Part shown: positions 59,870 to 64,000 of the stretch, piece by piece | Layout of the letters: every line of letters starts with the position of its first letter | How positions within the stretch are numbered: position 1 is the first letter of the stretch | Origin: Ottelia alismoides | Lineage: Eukaryota > Streptophyta > Magnoliopsida > Alismatales > Hydrocharitaceae | DNA length: 64,000 nt | Reading direction: 5' to 3' | NCBI GenBank assembly: GCA_037367405.1 | Contig: JAZKJV010010743.1 | Span: 124,001 to 188,000, forward strand | Notes under the pieces: model-generated | The model's input: only the letters and a program-made list of their open reading frames with translations | The model's database searches: none | Told to the model about the DNA's origin: nothing | Program-made: the position numbers and the translations under genes

Positions 59870-60005
59870 GAAGCACTTTGTAAGAGTCTGATCTTAGAGA
59901 TTCCATTAATCAAGGCCATAGAATATGTATCTGAGCGACACGTTTTGACCATGGCCACTACCTATGCCATCACTTACCATCCACCCATTAGGGAAGGGAA
60001 CACTG
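59870..60005 (+). pseudogene. Protease-like N-terminal block, truncated
   Basis: The stretch encodes LEIPLIKAIEYVSERHVLTM and then ATTYAITYHPPI. This block precedes the protease core in element 1 (about 3470-3545) and in elements A and D. The core itself is lost at the LTR junction at 60006. Confidence 0.6.
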
Positions 60006-63000
60006 TGACGAGTCCGAAATCGCAGCGTTAAAAAGAGATGTTGTATTTTGTTCGTCGTATGTAAAAATATGATTTATTGTTTGTTGTAGGCGGCAATCGG
60101 AATCGGTCAAGAAAATAACCACGAATGTTTAATCGATTTTTAATCAAGTGGTTTTATGTTTATTTTACTTGGGCAAGTCCCAAGGTCGATCATAAGGAGG
60201 CAAAGGAACAACCTAGAATTATGTCTATCAAAATTCGTGCACGGTTTTCAAGACGGTCTTTTTTTGGAATTTTTAAATGCAATAAAGGATGCAATATGTA
60301 ATTTTGGCCTATTTTAGGGACTAAATTGTCAATTACATTCAAATGATATCCGAAAAACATGAAACTTGGCCACTATGCAAAATATGACGAAATGGATGTA
60401 CTATATTTTTCTTGGAATTTTTGGATGCGATATGAATTTTTTTATGAATTTTTAAATGAAAACAAAGTGAATTTCAATATTTAATTATAATAAATATTAA
60501 ACCTACTTATTTTCAGGGAAGAAAATTATCTAAGATCTAAAAAATATTATAAACCTCGAAAATGTGGGGTTTAATACCTTTTAAAAAATCAAATACTGAA
60601 ATATGCAAAATGATTTTTACAGGGCAAATTATGCATGCAAATGCAAATCTTTTTGGGCACAATGTCAAACTCAATTAATTCTACAATATGTGATTTTTCG
60701 GGAATTTTTAGAGTAATGGTTAATTAAATACAAATTTAATAACACAAACTGGGTAAAATACGTAATTTTCCACAGAACAATTATAATTAATTAACCATCA
60801 ATCATAAAAATATCCACAATATGTCAAAATGTAGACAATTAAAAGACGAACATCATGTTTTTTTTTGAATAATAAAATAATGCAATGTAGTTGTTCGAAA
60901 TAAAGGGGAAAGACATGGGTACAGATGCAATAAATAAAATAAATAGAATGCAAAGGGGGGGGGACTGATTTGTAATTACCGATTCTCGGGGGGTACTTCT
61001 TGCAAAATTATCAGAGGTCACGTGCGATGCACCTGACCCCTTGTCGGCGGGGGCTGGCGTGCAAATTAGAGATTCACCAAGGGCCTGGTTGCAAATATTC
61101 CTGTGTGTCACGTGCCCTCCACGTGCATTGATGGTTTGGCAGGAGGCTCGGGGCGGTAGCTCCACGTGGCGTCTCTCTAGTGCTTCGGGCAGACCGAACC
61201 ACTTGGCATGGAGATTGGTTCGGAGCTGGGCTCGGAGGTCGATCAAAACCGTTGATGAAGCTCTATCTCATGTGATCTGACGATCATTGCTTGCTAATGT
61301 TTCAACGGCTTGGATTCTTGAAGTAGCTTGATCGGATGGTTGCGGATGGCCGACACACGGCCGACAGGCTTCGGGGGAGTGGCGGTCGTGGGGCGTCGCT
61401 GAGGCGGTGGAGTTGTTCTGAAGCGGAGCGCCTGCCGTCGAAGTCGGAGGGGCACGGTGGTTGTGAAAGCCGGAGGTGGGGCATCTGGTGATGTAGAGCC
61501 CTACGGAGGTGATCTGGAGTAGGGGGCTCCTGGCGATCGATGGCAAAGGCGGAGGAGGAGCTCCAGGTGAGCCGATGGTCGTTGTGGAGGTTTGTCCCTG
61601 GTGGAGAGGCGATCGTCTGATGGAACTTGCAGCATCCAAGGCAGAGCTGCAGGGATGTCGATGATGCGTATAAGATGGAGCCGGTTGATGACGGAGGTTG
61701 AAGGTCGGAGAAGATGAAGTGAGCGGAGTCGCAGTTGCGAAGGTGGCGGTGGTCATGGGTGAAGATGATGATCGAGAGAGAGAGAGATCGGAGATGGTGA
61801 AGATGAGGTGAAGCGAAGGAGTGGGGAGATACCTGAGTTGGGCTCAACGGCGAGGATGGCCGGAGCAGAGCAACTGCGGAGCGCAGGGGGCTGCGACGAG
61901 GTCGAGGGGACCTCAGATCATGCCGAGGTGTTGGCTGTCACGACCATAGTGGTGAACGACGGATAAGTCGGGGAGGCGTAGGTGGAAGTTGAAATCCACA
62001 TGCCGTTCGATCGACCGAGATCGAACGGCCTCGAACGCACCACGTGGCAGTCAAATGGGAGAGGGCGATGCACGTGCCTGGCGCGTGCCTGGGCGGCACG
62101 TGCCCGCATGTGCGGGCATTTTAATTATTATTATTATTTTTTTATTTTTATAAAACGAATATATGAAAATGCCCAAAATAGCTGACATGTGGTGGCCCCA
62201 GGGGCTGCCACGTGTCAACACCAGAAAAATCGAAAAAGAAATATTTTGTAAAATGCAAAATAAATAGCAAATGACCTCGGATCGAAAAAGTTTCTTCACA
62301 AAAAAATGCTCGTCTCGATGAGATCTACAACTTTCATGAAGACATCAAAACCAAAATCGATCAAATACACAAAGTGAATTTTTGGGGTATCCCATGTACA
62401 TAGAATACCTTGATATTTGGGTTTTGTAATTTTTTGTCATTTTTATATCAGATAAAAATACCGAAACAAATATGGAAAAATCGAAGATAAATAAAGACAC
62501 CTTAATCTATTTTTTTTGATTTTTATTAATAAGATAAATACGAACATAAAATAACAGGTCAAAAACCGTTAAAATACACAATGTACAAAAGAGGCCCAAA
62601 ACCCAACTTTCACATATGAGCTCTGATTCACTTGAACTTGGTCTTGTTTTGAAGGTAATTGAATGTACATTAGTTCAAAAGTGAGTAGGATCAAATCGGA
62701 CACTTGATGGGGAAGATATGGGGCTTTTAATCCGAAAATCCTGAAACTAGGGTTTGGATTTTTAGTCCACTTAATTGGATTAATTATTTTTTTGTATTTT
62801 TCTTTTATTCTTGTTAGTGATATGTACACAGTAAAGGTGGTTTTGGATCATTCGGAGTTATCATGAAGGAGTTAAAAATTAGGGAATTAGGCTATTTACA
62901 GGTCAATTTTGGCTAAGATTTTTGGCTTTTTATTTTGTGCAGAAATTATGGATAAAAATGCATTTCTTATGAAAACATGCATGAATGCTAATTATGCAGA

Positions 63001-63080
63001 ATAGATGCAGAAATGCTGATGATCATGAGGGATTTGAGCTTAATACATGAGATTTAGAGTGATGAATCTGAGATTCATCA
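60006..63080 (-). repeat. Minus-strand family LTR (F, 3' LTR)
   Basis: It starts TGACGAGTCC and ends CTGAGATTCATCA. The polypurine tract complement follows at 63081, so its element continues beyond the window. A donor-like site is at 61831-61832, a dyad at 61996-62029 and the GATCT block near 62318. It is inserted into the internal region of the plus-strand element. The CG-rich part 60960-62110 yields Pro/Ser-rich ORFs on the minus strand, not supported as genes. Confidence 0.87.
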
Positions 63081-63095
63081 TCCCCCTATACTTAA
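63081..63095 (-). promoter_or_regulatory. Polypurine tract of element F
   Basis: The plus strand TCCCCCTATACTTAA gives TTAAGTATAGGGGGA on the element sense strand, directly at the LTR start. This is the clearest example of the family tract. Confidence 0.85.
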
Positions 63096-64000
63096 ACCAT
63101 GCTCGTCCCTAAGCATCAAAAAGAAATGCCATGAGGTGAAATGAGATTGGGTTCCATACCAAGACCATGAACTGAAGGTGAAAGTGAAACTAAACTTGAC
63201 CTTTGGATTAATAGTGTGGCAGAACTTCTGTGAGACTTAGAATTTTAAAATCAACAGCCCTCAAGTTCTACACATCATTGTCACAGTTTCGGCTCAGAAG
63301 TCATCTTAGATCAATCCTCTTCCCAAAGTATACCCTATGAACATTGAATAACCGACTCCTGTGTGTGAAAGGTTTTAGCTCTTCCCATCCAGAATGCTAG
63401 ACTACCATGTTCCTCTCCTCTCTAGTAACTCGTCCTCGGGGAGTCAAGTATTTCCTTCTAAGGTTTGTCGCGCTGTGTTCACAATCGAAGTGGGGGAGAA
63501 GTTAGAAGAAGGGGGAAAAGAACTGGAGGGTGGCCAGTGTAGTCACCTCTCCTTGTGAAGATGGCCAGTGTAGCCTAGTCTCCACCAAGATCTGCAGGTT
63601 TTGAAGCTTGGACCTTTTTGGTTAGATATTTATTTGGTAGAATGCTTCTTTGTATTTGGAATTTTTGGTTGTTTGCTTGGAACTTGTTGTGAGACTACGA
63701 ATATAGAATCTTTTTGTTTCCGTACATTTTTTGGGGTCTTAGAAAAAATTGTTCCCAGCCGTCCATCCCTTTTCCGAAGCTTTTTTTCAACCCGTACTTC
63801 GGTCTTTAGATTTCCACGCTACCAGAAAAGAGACTCACAAAGTCTTCCAACATCCCGTCTGAGTTGAGCTAAGTGCATAGTGCGAGAGTACAAATTAATT
63901 CCCTATTCCAGAGTTGTACCCGAATGAAGAGACCATGTTAGACACTAAGAGTCAAACGCTGCACATTATCATGTGGAACTTAAAGAACTAAGTCAAAGAC
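63096..64000 (-). mobile_element. Internal region of element F, 3' part
   Basis: It matches 20040-20900 and 48290-49200 closely, including the GGTTCCATACCAAGACCATG text and the repeated GGCCAGTGTAG units near 63530-63570. The rest lies outside the window. No credible gene. Confidence 0.8.

Larger units (their letters stand above)
58039..60005 (+). mobile_element. Internal region of plus-strand family element, truncated
   Basis: It contains a leader (58039-59100, sharing 58680-58870 with 2290-2480), a gag-like remnant and the start of the protease-like region. It is cut at 60006 by a minus-strand LTR. The end reads ATTCCATTAATCAAGGCCAT and ACCATCCACCCATTAGG, matching the element 1 region near 3500-3545. 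Confidence 0.75.

Noticed and set aside
1..64000. Host protein-coding, tRNA or rRNA genes
   Set aside because: Every longer frame could be assigned to a transposable element or to low-complexity LTR sequence. No exon-like homology or tRNA A/B box pair was recognised by eye; a profile search would settle it.

Overview
This window is plant nuclear DNA from an intergenic, heterochromatin-like region. It is built almost entirely of nested LTR retrotransposons, and I found no convincing host gene, tRNA, rRNA or CRISPR array. A flowering-plant source is indicated by a Ty1/copia element and a chromodomain-bearing Ty3/gypsy element, both with an initiator-tRNA-Met primer site. Further support comes from a large tRNA-Asp-primed Ty3/gypsy-like family, an RTE-type LINE fragment, a Helitron and a Tourist-like MITE. 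The species cannot be named from the sequence.

The dominant family (called the TGATGAATC family here) has LTRs of about 1.9 to 3.7 kb that begin TGATGAATC-N3-GATTCATCA. It has a tRNA-Asp-like primer site, an AAGTATAGGGGGA-type polypurine tract, and an internal region with only gag-like and retropepsin-like remnants. No reverse transcriptase was seen, so it looks non-autonomous (LARD-like, possibly Tat/Athila-related).

Layout. 1-10312: plus-strand family element (5' LTR tail, gag-like and protease-like pseudogenes, hairpin array, 3' LTR). 10313-17833: degenerate Ty1/copia, carrying at 13341-14190 a minus-strand 5'-truncated RTE LINE with an 18-bp target duplication. 17834-31760: minus-strand family LTRs and internals in a head-to-tail chain, with a minus-strand Helitron at 25933-27794. 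31761-43630: plus-strand Tekay/Del-like chromovirus with ATCGG target duplication, its integrase split by a solo family LTR (38132-40050, GGAAG duplication). 43631-44855: continuation of the family internal region and LTR. 44856-55460: complete minus-strand family element nested in that LTR, with a Tourist-like MITE in its 5' LTR. 55862-60005: plus-strand family 5' LTR and internal region. It is cut at 60006 by another minus-strand family LTR (60006-63080), whose internal region leaves the window.

The best candidate for something under-described is the internal architecture of this family. A protease-like ORF leads into an acidic, repeat-bearing domain and a hydrophobic tail. It ends inside the first of up to six hairpins, each followed by a copy of the polypurine-tract sequence. 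The LTRs also share a candidate splice donor downstream of a TATA box and several long dyads. Coding frames of this family are broken, so any function is inferred from conservation between copies only.
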